Source: Zhihengliuella alba (GTDB lineage: Bacteria; Actinomycetota; Actinomycetes; Actinomycetales; Micrococcaceae). From it: 64,000 nucleotides of DNA. Below the pieces are notes generated by a model. The model was given only the letters and a program-made list of their open reading frames with translations. It did no database searches and was not told the origin of the DNA. Shown here piece after piece: positions 17,380-26,093 of this stretch. The stretch is from the NCBI RefSeq assembly GCF_039538765.1, contig NZ_BAABCJ010000002.1, forward strand, positions 496,001 to 560,000. The letters run 5' to 3'. The stretch's first letter is position 1; each line of letters opens with the position of its first letter. The position numbers and the translations under genes were made by a program.

Positions 17380-18273
17380 GTGGCAACCGTGGGGCAATGG
17401 ATCGCAGGCGCGCGGCTGAGGACACTGCCGATGGCGGTCGCACCGGTGCTCGTCGGCACGGCCGCCGCGTACGAGGTGGACGAGCAGCTCCACTGGGAAC
17501 GGGCCCTGCTGGCCGCGTTCGTGGCGCTGCTGCTGCAGATCGGCGTCAACTACGCCAACGACTACTCGGACGGCATCCGCGGCACCGACGACCAGCGCGT
17601 GGGACCGTTGCGGCTGACGGCCTCGGGCCTGGTGCCCCCGCAGCGGGTGAAGGCCGCCGCGTTCGCCTGCTTCGGCGCCGCCGCCGTGGTCGGTCTGGGC
17701 CTGGTCCTGATCTCGCAGGCGTGGCCGCTCCTGCTGGTGGGGCTGGCGGCCATTCTCGCCGCCTGGGGCTACACGGGCGGGGCGAACCCGTACGGCTACC
17801 TGGGTCTGGGCGACCTCTTCGTGTTCCTGTTCTTCGGGCTCGTCGCCACGCTCGGCACCACGTTCACGCAAGTCCTCCAGCTCACCGGGCCGGCCTGGAT
17901 CGGCGCGGTCTCCACCGGCCTGATCGCCTCCGCACTCCTCATGGCCAACAACGTGCGCGACATCCCCACCGACCGCGAGGTGGGCAAGCGGACCCTGGCC
18001 GTCCGGCTGGGCGACGAGTGGGCGCGGGCGAGCTATGTGCTGATGCTGGCCCTGGCGATCCTGCTGCCGATCATGCTGGTCGGCGAGTACCCGTGGCTGC
18101 TGCTGGTGGTGCTGGCGGCGCCCCTGTGCCTGATGCCCTCGTGGACGATGCTCCGCTCCACCGAGCGGCAGGCGCTCATCCCCGTCCTCAAGCAGACGGG
18201 CGCCATCAGCCTGGCCTACGCGGCGCTGTTCGCCGCCGGACTGGTCATCACGGTGATCCTGCGGAACGTCTGA
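17380..18273 (+). CDS. menA: 1,4-dihydroxy-2-naphthoate polyprenyltransferase
   Basis: 297-residue UbiA-superfamily membrane prenyltransferase with about 8-9 membrane helices; attaches the polyprenyl tail to dihydroxynaphthoate. Mg-diphosphate motifs are NYANDYSDG (about residue 65) and NNVRDIPTDREVGK. GTG 17380 is chosen because GAGGAGACG lies about 7 bases before it and MATVGQWIAGARLRTLP is the usual N-terminus; the frame is open further upstream. It ends 3 bp from the convergent DUF4229 gene. 141 bp separate it from menE and may hold its own promoter. Confidence 0.93.
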   Translation: MATVGQWIAGARLRTLPMAVAPVLVGTAAAYEVDEQLHWERALLAAFVALLLQIGVNYANDYSDGIRGTDDQRVGPLRLTASGLVPPQRVKAAAFACFGAAAVVGLGLVLISQAWPLLLVGLAAILAAWGYTGGANPYGYLGLGDLFVFLFFGLVATLGTTFTQVLQLTGPAWIGAVSTGLIASALLMANNVRDIPTDREVGKRTLAVRLGDEWARASYVLMLALAILLPIMLVGEYPWLLLVVLAAPLCLMPSWTMLRSTERQALIPVLKQTGAISLAYAALFAAGLVITVILRNV

Positions 18274-18276
18274 CCG

Positions 18277-18534
18277 TCAGTCCCGATCCTCGGCGGCCGC
18301 GTCCTCCTCGGCGATCCTGTTCCGGCGCGCCTTGCGGTCCCCGGACATCCGGGCCGCGAGCTCCTGCGACGCGGCGATGCGCAGCCGGTTGAAGAAGAGG
18401 TAGCTGACCGCGAAGGCCACCACCAGGCCCACCACGGCGCTGAGCCACAGGTTCCACGCCAGCCCCCAGTAGAGGCCGGCGAAGACCGCGGCGAAGAGGG
18501 CCAGACGCAACAGGGTGAACTTGAGAAACTGCAC
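18277..18534 (-). CDS. DUF4229-type small membrane protein
   Basis: 85 residues with two predicted membrane helices (about 8-24 and 31-48), then a charged cytoplasmic tail RMSGDRKARRNRIAEEDAA. DUF4229 proteins sit beside menA in many actinobacteria; function unknown. GTG 18534 lies exactly six bases after TAGGAT, a leaderless arrangement, divergent from the next gene. Confidence 0.75.
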   Translation of the reverse strand: MQFLKFTLLRLALFAAVFAGLYWGLAWNLWLSAVVGLVVAFAVSYLFFNRLRIAASQELAARMSGDRKARRNRIAEEDAAAEDRD

Positions 18535-18546
18535 CCGCCCATCCTA
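18535..18546 (-). promoter_or_regulatory. -10 box spaced six bases from GTG 18534 (leaderless promoter)
   Basis: Minus-strand TAGGAT (18546-18541), gggcgg, GTG. Confidence 0.6.
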
Positions 18547-18581
18547 CTGGCCGCCGAATCGTCGCCTCACGCTCGCGAGCC

Positions 18582-18593
18582 TAGAATTGAGAC
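18582..18593 (+). promoter_or_regulatory. -10 box spaced six bases from ATG 18594 (leaderless promoter)
   Basis: TAGAAT at 18582-18587, tgagac, ATG. Only 35 bp separate it from the divergent -10 box, so the two promoters share upstream DNA. Confidence 0.65.
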
Positions 18594-19085
18594 ATGGTTC
18601 TCCGCGTCGCAATCATCGCCTCGATCATCGCGCTGTTCGTCATCATCTACGCGCTGATCGACTGCCTGCGCACGCGGCCGCAGGAGGTGCGCAGCATCTC
18701 CAAGCCGGCCTGGGTGCTCAGCATCCTCCTGCTGCCGCTCATCGGCGCTCTCCTGTGGTTCTTCCTCGGCCGCCCGCGCAACTCGCCCGCCCCCGAGGGC
18801 TACTCGGCACCGGGCTCATCGTCCCGCAGCTCGGCCCCGGACGACGACGAGGCGTTCCTGCGCCGCCTCGCCCAGGAGCGCGCGCAGAAGGCCCGCGAGG
18901 TCGAGCTCAAGCGCCGCGAGGACGAGCTCAAGCGGGGCGGGGCCTCGAAGCCGGACGGCGAGACCGGCGCTGGCAGCGCTGATGGAGGCGGAGCTGACGG
19001 AACCGGCGGTGGCGCAACCGGCGGCGGCTCGGACAGCGGCGGTCACGACGACGACCGCCCGGGCCGGGGCGGCAGCCCCACCTGA
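18594..19085 (+). CDS. PLDc_N-domain membrane protein
   Basis: 163 residues. Two membrane helices (about 4-23 and 38-58) enclose the short PLDc_N signature: LIDCLRT, SKPAWVLSILLLPLIGALLWFFLGRP. This domain is found at the N-terminus of cardiolipin synthases but here has no catalytic HKD domain. Residues about 80-110 are a charged helical stretch (ERAQKAREVELKRREDELKR), probably coiled-coil, followed by a Gly/Ser/Asp-rich tail. Function unknown. Confidence 0.75.
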   Translation: MVLRVAIIASIIALFVIIYALIDCLRTRPQEVRSISKPAWVLSILLLPLIGALLWFFLGRPRNSPAPEGYSAPGSSSRSSAPDDDEAFLRRLAQERAQKAREVELKRREDELKRGGASKPDGETGAGSADGGGADGTGGGATGGGSDSGGHDDDRPGRGGSPT

Positions 19086-19100
19086 CCCCGCTCGGGGCCC

Positions 19101-19523
19101 TCACCGGTGGACGACGTCCACCGTCTCCTCGCCGCCGTCCGGGGCGAACACGATCCGCGCCTCGTCCGGGACCGGACCACCGACCGTCTCCGCGGAGAAC
19201 GTGTGCGTCGTCCCCGTGAAGTCGGCCGTGCAGGGCCCGTCCGACCCCTCCTCGAAGACCACGGTGAGGCGTTCGCCGTCGTTCTCGAAGGAGGTGGCCC
19301 GCGGCAGACAGGTGGAACTGCCCCACGTGACCACCTTCACGCTGCCGTCGCCGACGTCGATCACCACCGGGAGGGCCGCCTCGCCGACGGGCAGCTCGAC
19401 GCCCTCTGGTGTGCCGCCCGCACGGCTCTCCGCGACGCCGGGCCCCGCGCAACCGGCGACGAGCACGGCTGCCGCAGCGACGGCGAGGAGCCGCGACGGC
19501 GTCCACGATCCTCTGGCACGCAC
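19101..19523 (-). CDS. Small putative lipoprotein
   Basis: 140 residues with a lipoprotein signal: Arg-rich start, hydrophobic LLAVAAAAVLV, lipobox VAGC (cysteine about residue 25). The mature part has two further cysteines (STCLPR and GPCTAD) that could form a disulphide, and a beta-rich composition. No family recognised. GTG 19523 starts 3 bases after the rtcB stop, so it is co-transcribed with rtcB; a functional link is not obvious. Confidence 0.65.
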   Translation of the reverse strand: MRARGSWTPSRLLAVAAAAVLVAGCAGPGVAESRAGGTPEGVELPVGEAALPVVIDVGDGSVKVVTWGSSTCLPRATSFENDGERLTVVFEEGSDGPCTADFTGTTHTFSAETVGGPVPDEARIVFAPDGGEETVDVVHR

Positions 19524-19526
19524 GGC

Positions 19527-20693
19527 TCAGTCCCCCTTCACATTCACGATCTGCCGCAGCCGGTGCCGGACCGCCACCAGCGGCTCGGCATCGGCCATGA
19601 CCCGGTCGATGGACTTGTAGGCCGCCGGGATCTCGTCGATGAACGCCGGGGTGTCGCGGAACTCGATGCCCTCCATGGCCGCGCGGAGCTGGTCCAGCGT
19701 GAACGTCCTGCGCGCGGCTGTGCGCGAGTACTCCCGGCCCGCACCGTGCGGCGAGGACTCCAACGACATCGCGTCGCCCCGTCCCTCGACGACGTACGAG
19801 GCCGTGCCCATGGAGCCGGGGATCAGGCCCGGCTCGCCGGCGCGGGCCCGGATGGCGCCCTTGCGCGAGACCCAGACCGTCTCGCCGAAGTGGGTCTCCC
19901 GCTCGGTGAAGTTGTGGTGGCAGTTGATGCGCTCCACCTCGTGCACCGGGCCGCCGAGCCAGTCGCCGAACTGCCGGAAGACGCGGTCCATCATCTCCTC
20001 GCGGTTCAGCAGCGCGAACCGCTGCGCCCAGCGCAGCTCCCGGATGTAGGCGTCGAACTCCTCCGTGCCCTCGTCGAGGTGGGCCAGGTCGGGGTCCTCA
20101 ACCCGGATGCCGTCCCGGCGGATGCGCTCCTGCGCCGTCCGGATGTGCCGCTGGGCGATCCGGTTCCCCACGCCGCGGGAGCCGGAGTGCAGGAACAGCC
20201 AGACGGCGTCCTCCTCGTCGAGGCAGACCTCGATGAAGTGGTTGCCGGAGCCCAGGGAACCCAGCTGCAGCTCCCAGTTCCGCGCGTAACCCGCGGGGTC
20301 GAAGTCCGCCTCCGCGGCGAGCCGCGTGAGCTCGTCGATCCGCGGGCGCGCCGTGCCGACCACCTTGCGGTTGTAGTGCCCGGCAGAGAGCGGGACGGCC
20401 CGCTCGATGGCCTCGCGGAGCGCGCGGCGCCCCGGCGGGAGCCGGTCACCCCGGGCGTCGGTCCTGACGGCGATCATGCCGCATCCGATGTCGACGCCGA
20501 CGGCCGCCGGGATGATCGCCTCGCGCGTGGGGATGACCGACCCGACGGTCGCCCCCTTGCCCAGGTGGGCGTCCGGCATCAGGGCGACGTGCGGATGGAC
20601 GAACGGCAACCGGGCCGTGGTCTCCGCCTGCTCGCGCGTCTTCGCGTCCAGAATGGACGCCCAGTTCACCAGCCGGTCGTTGATCCTCTCCAT
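19527..20693 (-). CDS. rtcB: RNA-splicing ligase RtcB-family protein
   Basis: 388 residues; Mn/GTP-dependent ligase joining 2',3'-cyclic phosphate or 3'-phosphate RNA ends to 5'-OH ends. Conserved blocks in order: MPDAHLGKGATVGSV, AVGVDIGCGM, SLGSGNHFIEV, LHSGSRGVGN, CHHNF, VSRKGAIRA, PGSMGTASYVV, SSPHGAGREYSR with the guanylated histidine, and the C-terminal AYKSIDRVMADAEPLV. All metal-site residues I can recognise are present. No rtcA or rtcR is nearby. First gene of a two-gene unit; TATAAG lies 7 bases before ATG 20693. Confidence 0.93.
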   Translation of the reverse strand: MERINDRLVNWASILDAKTREQAETTARLPFVHPHVALMPDAHLGKGATVGSVIPTREAIIPAAVGVDIGCGMIAVRTDARGDRLPPGRRALREAIERAVPLSAGHYNRKVVGTARPRIDELTRLAAEADFDPAGYARNWELQLGSLGSGNHFIEVCLDEEDAVWLFLHSGSRGVGNRIAQRHIRTAQERIRRDGIRVEDPDLAHLDEGTEEFDAYIRELRWAQRFALLNREEMMDRVFRQFGDWLGGPVHEVERINCHHNFTERETHFGETVWVSRKGAIRARAGEPGLIPGSMGTASYVVEGRGDAMSLESSPHGAGREYSRTAARRTFTLDQLRAAMEGIEFRDTPAFIDEIPAAYKSIDRVMADAEPLVAVRHRLRQIVNVKGD

Positions 20694-20762
20694 GGGCCTA
20701 CTTATACGCGCTCGCGGCCCCCGCGCCCACCCCCTGATGCGGGACCCGGGTGCGGGGTGGGC

Positions 20763-21779
20763 TCAGACCCCGGCGTAGGAGTGCAGGCCGCTGAAGTAGA
20801 TGTTCACCACGGTGAAGTTGAAGATGATGCAGGCGTAGCCGACGATGCTCAGCCAGGCCGAGCGGACGCCGGTCCAGCCGCGGGTCGCGCGGGCGTGCAG
20901 GTAGCCGGCGTAGACCACCCAGATCACGAAGCTCCAGACCTCCTTGGGGTCCCAGCCCCAGTAGCGGCCCCACGCGGCCTCCGCCCAGATGGCCCCGGCC
21001 ATCACCGTGAACGTCCAGAGGACGAAGGACACGGCGTTGATCCGGTAGGCGAAGTTCTCCAGCGCGCCGGCGCTGGGAACCAGGCGCAGGAACGGGAGCC
21101 TGTCCTCGCCGCCGGCGGCGAGCCGGGCCTGGCGGCGGTGCTGGATCAGCTGGACCACGCTGGCGACGAAGGAGATGGTGAACAGCGACGAGGCGAGTAC
21201 CGCGATCGAGACGTGGATGATGATCCAGGGGCTCTGCAGGGCGGGCACCAGGTGGCCCACCGGCGTCGGGAAGCCCATGGTCGCCGCGCACAGCATGACG
21301 GTGACCAGCAGCGTCACGAAGACGCCCATGAACCGCAGGTCCTTCCTCAGGAGCGCGATCAGGTAGACCAGCGCCACGATCAGGGCGCCGGTGCTGAGGA
21401 ACTCGTACATGTTGCCCCACGGCACGCGCGCCGCGGCGATCGCCCGCGTCACCACGGCGACCGTGTGGATGGCCGCGGCCAGCCAGGTCAGGACGACGGC
21501 GATGCGCGCCATGCTCCGCTGGCCGGAGGCGGCCGTGTACGCCATCGACTCATCGACCAGGGCGGGGCCGCCCGCGGGGCGCGTCGACGCGGAGCCGCCG
21601 CCCACGGTGGCGAGCTGGTCGGCCTCCTGGCGGAGGACCTCCTGCTCGATGGAGCGAATGGTCGCGTTCGACTTCGCCAGATCCCAGGCGAACACCACCA
21701 GCGCCGCCGCATAGGCGAACGCGGCCAGAAGCATGAACAGGTCGCTGTAGGCGCCCAGTTGCTCGTTGATGACCGGCAT
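20763..21779 (-). CDS. ccsB: Cytochrome c biogenesis protein CcsB/ResC (haem channel subunit)
   Basis: 338 residues, about 8 membrane helices. The tryptophan-rich haem-handling motif is seen as WGRYWGWDPKEVWSFVIW (about residue 265), with conserved histidines around it. It forms the system II cytochrome c synthase with ResB, moving haem outwards and attaching it to CXXCH apoproteins. Start ATG 21779 (MPVINEQLG) is preferred over upstream in-frame codons because it follows GGGAG and begins just before the first helix. Last gene of the maturation operon. Confidence 0.92.
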   Translation of the reverse strand: MPVINEQLGAYSDLFMLLAAFAYAAALVVFAWDLAKSNATIRSIEQEVLRQEADQLATVGGGSASTRPAGGPALVDESMAYTAASGQRSMARIAVVLTWLAAAIHTVAVVTRAIAAARVPWGNMYEFLSTGALIVALVYLIALLRKDLRFMGVFVTLLVTVMLCAATMGFPTPVGHLVPALQSPWIIIHVSIAVLASSLFTISFVASVVQLIQHRRQARLAAGGEDRLPFLRLVPSAGALENFAYRINAVSFVLWTFTVMAGAIWAEAAWGRYWGWDPKEVWSFVIWVVYAGYLHARATRGWTGVRSAWLSIVGYACIIFNFTVVNIYFSGLHSYAGV

Positions 21780-21793
21780 ATTGCGTGTACTCC

Positions 21794-23566
21794 CTAGTCG
21801 TCCGCCCGGCCGGAACCGGGCTCGTGCGGCGTGCTCCACTGCTTCTGGAACAGCGCCCGCAATTCAGCGGCCTCGTGCTCCAGCCGCGGGTCCTCGCCGC
21901 GGGCCAGGAGGCCGTATTCCATGGTAAGCGGGCCGGGTGCCCCGGCTTCGGCGTCGTCCCGGACCTTGACCCAGACGCGGCGACGCGGCGTGAACAGGGA
22001 CACCGCCAGCCCGGACAGGGCCAGGACGGCGAAGATCAGGACCGGCGTCTTGCCCGGGTCGTGGTGGATGTCCAGGCCGACGTAGCGCTTCAGGCCCGTG
22101 AAGGTGATGCTGCCCTTGCCGTCGGGCAGCTCGGCCGTCTCCCCCGGGTTGATCACCAGGCCGCCGGCGTCCAGGTTGCGGCTGTTCAGCTCGGTCAGCG
22201 TGTCGGTCTCCAGGACGTAGACGTTCTGCGGCGTGCCCTCGTCCAGGCCCAGATCCCCGTAGTAGGAGTTCAGCTGCAGCTGCGGCAGGGCGGGGGCCGG
22301 GTCCAGTGAGACACCGACGCCGTTGACCTCGCCGGCGGTCGGCAGGAAGAGACCCACGAAGCCGAGCTGCTCCGGTTCCGCGTCGGGGACCTTGAGGACC
22401 ATCAGCGAGGTGAACACGGAGTCCTGCGGCACGGAGGGGACGGGCCCCTGGAAGGCGATGTCGCCCTGGCCGTCCCGGACGGTCACCTCGGGCGCGTACC
22501 CGTTGCCGACCAGGTAGACCGAGCTGCCGCCGATCCGCAGCGGGTGGTTGACCCGGAGCTGCTCCTGCCGGCGCTCCCCGCCGGGCTCCTGGGTGGTGAC
22601 GGCCGCGTCGAAGCCGATCTGCTGGCCGAAGGAGCTGCTGGTCTCCCGGTCGTAGGTGACGTCAAACTGGTCCAGAGTGACGGAGAACGGCTCCAGGTCG
22701 GTCGGCTCGAAGGCCGTGCCGGGGCTGAAGGAATCGTAGGAGACGAGCGTGTTGACGAAGGACTCGCCCTCGACGAGGATCCGCTGCCCGCTGTAGCCGT
22801 AGGCCCCGCCGATGGCGACCGAGGCGAGGATCCCGACCAGCGAGATGTGGAAGACCAGGTTGCCGACCTCGCGCACGTATCCGCGCTCGGCGCCGACGGA
22901 CGCGACGCCGCGGTTCTCCGCGGCGGGTCGCTCCTGGACGCGGTAGCCGCGCTTCTTCAACAGGGCGGCGGCCCCGCGCATGATGGCATCGCTCCGGCCG
23001 CCGTCGGACCCGTCGCCCGTCTCCACGGCGTCCAGCTCGAGCGTCCCGTGCTCGGGGAGGCGGCCCAGGCGGGCGGGGGTGCGGGGCGGCGGCGTGCGCA
23101 TGGCCTGCCAGTGCTTCTTGGCGCGCGGCAGGATGCAGCCCACCAGCGAGATGAACAGCAGCAGGTAGATCGCCGAGAACCAGACGGACGAGTAGACGTC
23201 GAAGAGCTGGAAGCGGTCCAGCCACTCCCCGGCGGTGGGGTCGTTCTCGATGTAGGTGGCGACGGCCTCCGGGTTGGCGTCGCGCTGCGGGAACAGCGAC
23301 CCCGGGACCGCGGCGACGGCCAGGAGCATCAGCAGGAACAGGGCGGTGCGCATGGAGGTCAGCTGCGTCCAGACCCAGCGGACCGTGCCCTTGAAGCCCA
23401 GGGCGGGCATGGCGACGTCGTCGCGCCCGGCCCGGCCGGCGGCGGGCGCCTCGGGGTCGGCCTTCACTCCCCGGTCGCCGGTTCCGGCGTCGCCCTCGCG
23501 TGCGGCCGCGGCGTCGTAGGCGTCGGCCTTGCGGTACTCGTCCTCGCGTGCGTTGTCCTCAGCCAT
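21794..23566 (-). CDS. resB: Cytochrome c biogenesis protein ResB
   Basis: 590 residues. A charged N-terminal tail of about 55 residues is followed by membrane helices (WTQLTSMRTALFLLMLLAVAAVPGSLFPQR is the standard ResB opening; SSVWFSAIYLLLFISLVGC), a conserved HISLVGILASVAIGG helix with a haem-ligand histidine, a large extracytoplasmic domain, and a final helix near 535-550. Partner of CcsB in system II. ATG 23566 overlaps the ccdA stop (ATGA). The Asp/Glu/Ala-rich N-terminus is longer than in Bacillus ResB. Confidence 0.93.
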   Translation of the reverse strand: MAEDNAREDEYRKADAYDAAAAREGDAGTGDRGVKADPEAPAAGRAGRDDVAMPALGFKGTVRWVWTQLTSMRTALFLLMLLAVAAVPGSLFPQRDANPEAVATYIENDPTAGEWLDRFQLFDVYSSVWFSAIYLLLFISLVGCILPRAKKHWQAMRTPPPRTPARLGRLPEHGTLELDAVETGDGSDGGRSDAIMRGAAALLKKRGYRVQERPAAENRGVASVGAERGYVREVGNLVFHISLVGILASVAIGGAYGYSGQRILVEGESFVNTLVSYDSFSPGTAFEPTDLEPFSVTLDQFDVTYDRETSSSFGQQIGFDAAVTTQEPGGERRQEQLRVNHPLRIGGSSVYLVGNGYAPEVTVRDGQGDIAFQGPVPSVPQDSVFTSLMVLKVPDAEPEQLGFVGLFLPTAGEVNGVGVSLDPAPALPQLQLNSYYGDLGLDEGTPQNVYVLETDTLTELNSRNLDAGGLVINPGETAELPDGKGSITFTGLKRYVGLDIHHDPGKTPVLIFAVLALSGLAVSLFTPRRRVWVKVRDDAEAGAPGPLTMEYGLLARGEDPRLEHEAAELRALFQKQWSTPHEPGSGRADD

Positions 23567-24315
23567 CAGACGGGAAGCCTCACTTCGTTAGCGAACCAGT
23601 TCTGCAGTTCCGCGACCCACAGGCCCCACACGCCGCTGGCCATCAGGAGGCCGAGCAGGACCAGGAGCCCCCCGCCGACGAACATGATGGCACGCTGGCG
23701 CCGGCGGAAGAACGCGAGGGCGCCCATGCCCCGGCGCAGGCCGAGCGCGATCAGGAGGAAGGGCAGCCCGAGTCCCACGCAGTAGGCGAAGGTCAGGAGG
23801 GCGCCCTTGGCCACGTCCGGATCGGGGCCGGAGCTCATCGCCAGGACGGCGGCCAGGGTCGGGCCGATGCAGGGCGCCCAGCCGAGCCCGAAGACGAAGC
23901 CCAGGACCGGCGCTCCCCAGAGACCCGCCGGCGGCCGGTAGTGCACCTTGCGCTCGCGCTGGAACCAGCCGAGGCCGCCCATGAACACCACGCCCATGAC
24001 GATCACGACGACGCCGAGCAGCTGGGTGACCCAGGCGCCCTGGAAGCGCAGCCAGATGGAGATCTGGGCGAAGAGCACGCCCGCCAGCATGAAGACGGCC
24101 GTGAAGCCGAGGACGAACAGGGCGATGCCCGTGACCACGCGGCCGCGGCGCTGCTCGGCCAGGTCCGCCCCGGTCAGCCCGGTCACATAGCCCAGGTACC
24201 CCGGCACGAGCGGGAGCACGCACGGGGAGAGGAAGGAGACGAGCCCGGCGAGCACCGCGACGGGGACGGCGAGCAGGAGCGAGCCGTCCTGGACGATCTC
24301 GGCGAACGGATTCAC
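23566..24315 (-). CDS. ccdA: Thiol-disulphide transporter CcdA
   Basis: 249 residues with six membrane helices; passes electrons from cytoplasmic thioredoxin to the exported ResA-like protein. Redox cysteines: FLSPCVLPLVPGYLGY (TM1) and GLGWAPCIGPTL (TM4). GTG 24315 (MNPFAEIV) is the start because it overlaps the upstream stop as GTGA. Sits between ResA and ResB genes, the standard order. Confidence 0.93.
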   Translation of the reverse strand: MNPFAEIVQDGSLLLAVPVAVLAGLVSFLSPCVLPLVPGYLGYVTGLTGADLAEQRRGRVVTGIALFVLGFTAVFMLAGVLFAQISIWLRFQGAWVTQLLGVVVIVMGVVFMGGLGWFQRERKVHYRPPAGLWGAPVLGFVFGLGWAPCIGPTLAAVLAMSSGPDPDVAKGALLTFAYCVGLGLPFLLIALGLRRGMGALAFFRRRQRAIMFVGGGLLVLLGLLMASGVWGLWVAELQNWFANEVRLPV

Positions 24316-24962
24316 GGTGTCTCGCCGAGCCGTTCCTCGATGAGCGCCTCGAGGGTCGACTTCTCGGCGACGCCGAGGATGCGCGCGGCGACCCGGCCCT
24401 GCCGGTCCAGCACCAGGGTGGTGGGCACGGCCTGCGGGTTCACGTACTGGCTCAGCGCGAGCAGGATCGTGCCGTCCGGGTCGGGAGCCGACGGGTAGGG
24501 GATGTCGAAGGTCCGCTCGAAGGCCGCCGCGGTGGCCTCCTGGTCGCGGACGTTGATGCCGACGAACTCCACGCCCTGGTCGGCGTAGGCGTTGGCGAGC
24601 TCGACCAGGTGCGGCGCCTCCACGCGGCACGGCGCGCAGGCGGCGTACCAGAAGTTCAGGACGGTGACCTGCCCGCCCCAGTCGGCGGAGTCGAGCCGGG
24701 AGCCGTCGTAGAACTCGCCGGTCACCTCGACCGGCTCGCCGCGGTCGGCCGGATCGTAGACCTCGACCGAGCCGTCGCCGGCGATGAAGTTCTTGCCGCT
24801 GCCGGCCCCCGCCTGCTGGGCCAGCGGGTCCTCGGCCGGCCCGCAGGCCGCCAGCGGCACGACGGCGGCCAGAGCAGCCGCGGTGCGCAGCAGCGTGCGC
24901 CGGCTCGGCCGTCGCGGGGACGACGGGCCGGTCTGCGCTGCTGTCGGATCGACGTGGTTCAT
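24312..24962 (-). CDS. resA: ResA/TlpA-type thiol-disulphide lipoprotein
   Basis: 216 residues. RR-containing signal (SRRTLLR), hydrophobic ALAAVVPLA and lipobox LAAC, so membrane-anchored outside. Thioredoxin fold with active site WYAACAPCRVEAP (CAPC) and cis-Pro in AVPTT. Keeps CXXCH haem sites reduced for ligation. ATG 24962 (MNHV) is preferred to ATG 24977 because GGAAAG lies seven bases before it. Overlaps ccdA by GTGA. Confidence 0.92.
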   Translation of the reverse strand: MNHVDPTAAQTGPSSPRRPSRRTLLRTAAALAAVVPLAACGPAEDPLAQQAGAGSGKNFIAGDGSVEVYDPADRGEPVEVTGEFYDGSRLDSADWGGQVTVLNFWYAACAPCRVEAPHLVELANAYADQGVEFVGINVRDQEATAAAFERTFDIPYPSAPDPDGTILLALSQYVNPQAVPTTLVLDRQGRVAARILGVAEKSTLEALIEERLGETP

Positions 24963-25082
24963 CTGTGTGCTTTCCATGGTGGAGCTGGAGTTCGGGGGCG
25001 GGATCGGGACGGCGGGCGGGGCACGGTCCGGCCCCGGGGCGCCGGCGGCCCTCCGGCCGGGCGGCCGCGGGGGCCGGCCCGC

Positions 25083-25745
25083 TCAGGCGCCGGGCAGGTT
25101 CGCCGCGTCGGCCAGCAGGTCGGCGCAGGGCTCCGCGTACCGCACCCCGACCAGCTTCTCGTCGTCGAAGTCGAGGCTGGTGATCGAGGCCAGCGAGCAC
25201 TGGCGGCGGCGCGGGTCGTGCCAGAGGCGCCGGTTCTCCGCGGCGAGGCGCGTCACCCAGATGGGCAGCTGATGCGCCACGAGGATGGTCTCGGCGCCGC
25301 TGCCGCCGAGTTCGACGGCGCGGCCGCGGTGGTCCTGGACCGCCTCCATCACGCGCGCGACCTGGTCCCGGTATGGCTCGCCCCAGGAGGGCCGGCACGG
25401 GTTGGCCAGCATCGGCCAGATCCGGGGGTTTCGCAGCTGCTCCTTGATCCGGGACATGCCCTCGAACCGGTTCTCCGCCTCGATGATCCGGGGCTCCTCC
25501 TCCAGCTCGAGCCCGAGGGCCTCCGCCGTCGGACGGGCCGTCTCCTGCGCGCGGAGCAGCGGCGAGGCGGCGATGCCGACGATCTGCGCGCCGGCGTCGC
25601 GCTCGGCGACGAAGTGCTCGGCGACGCGCTCGGCCATCCGGTGGCCGAGTTCGGAGAGGTGGTAGCCCGGGAGGCGGCCGTAGAGCACGCGGTCGGGGTT
25701 GTGCACCTCTCCATGGCGCAGGAGGTGGACGGTTGCTTGGGCCAT
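25083..25745 (-). CDS. Histidine phosphatase (phosphoglycerate mutase-like)
   Basis: 220 residues. LLRHGEV carries the phosphorylated histidine and SPLLRAQETA the arginine; the acidic residue lies in EAENRFEG and the second histidine in LVAHQLPIW. In M. tuberculosis the equivalent gene (Rv0525) also heads the cytochrome c maturation operon, so order is conserved, but the substrate is unknown. ATG 25745 (MAQATV) is chosen by homology; an in-frame ATG lies nine bases upstream. A GAGAAT hexamer ends seven bases before ATG 25745. Confidence 0.82.
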   Translation of the reverse strand: MAQATVHLLRHGEVHNPDRVLYGRLPGYHLSELGHRMAERVAEHFVAERDAGAQIVGIAASPLLRAQETARPTAEALGLELEEEPRIIEAENRFEGMSRIKEQLRNPRIWPMLANPCRPSWGEPYRDQVARVMEAVQDHRGRAVELGGSGAETILVAHQLPIWVTRLAAENRRLWHDPRRRQCSLASITSLDFDDEKLVGVRYAEPCADLLADAANLPGA

Positions 25746-26093
25746 GGGCCTCATTCTCTCACTCGGGGACACGGGCCGCCTAACAGGGGCGGTCGCCGTC
25801 GCAGGGCCGCATCGGCGCTCCCGCGACGGCCCGCGCGGGCGACCCGCACGACTTCGACAATTCGTAGAAACCATACCGGCAAACCCTTGGTGCGAGGTGG
25901 GAGCCCCGCCTCCCCGGCCGAGCAGCCCCTCTCCGCGCCGGCCGCGCCGGCCCTCGCGAGAAATTTCACCCGCAGGACTAGTTATATGCAAATGCATGTA
26001 TTACAGTGGAGGGCAACGGGGTCGCAAGACCGCCGCAACCGAACAGCACGGGTCCCGCCCCGCAGGACCCGCACCGTCAGCAAGGAGAGATGC
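25746..26093. promoter_or_regulatory. 348-bp spacer with the yceI control region
   Basis: No gene seen. The left part is GC-rich and unremarkable. The right part (25960-26010) is unusually AT-rich for this chromosome, contains the palindrome described separately, and is followed by a leader of about 80 bases with AAGGAGAG before the yceI start. Confidence 0.6.
25983..26000. promoter_or_regulatory. 18-bp near-perfect palindrome upstream of yceI (candidate operator)
   Basis: TATATGCA-AA-TGCATGTA; 7 of 8 arm positions pair, with a perfect ATGCA-AA-TGCAT core. Size and AT-rich arms fit a MarR-type site. No regulator gene is adjacent. Confidence 0.5.

Noticed and set aside
19107..21797. Long plus-strand frame across rtcB and ccsB
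   Set aside because: It spans two well-supported minus-strand genes and their spacer; no motif.
24963..24977. ATG 24977 as start of the ResA-like lipoprotein
   Set aside because: No ribosome-binding site before it, while ATG 24962 has GGAAAG at seven bases; both leave the signal peptide intact.
25018..25082. GC-rich palindromic stretch as terminator between the phosphatase and ResA genes
   Set aside because: Several overlapping weak pairings but no single strong stem, and the operon order is conserved elsewhere, so transcription probably continues.
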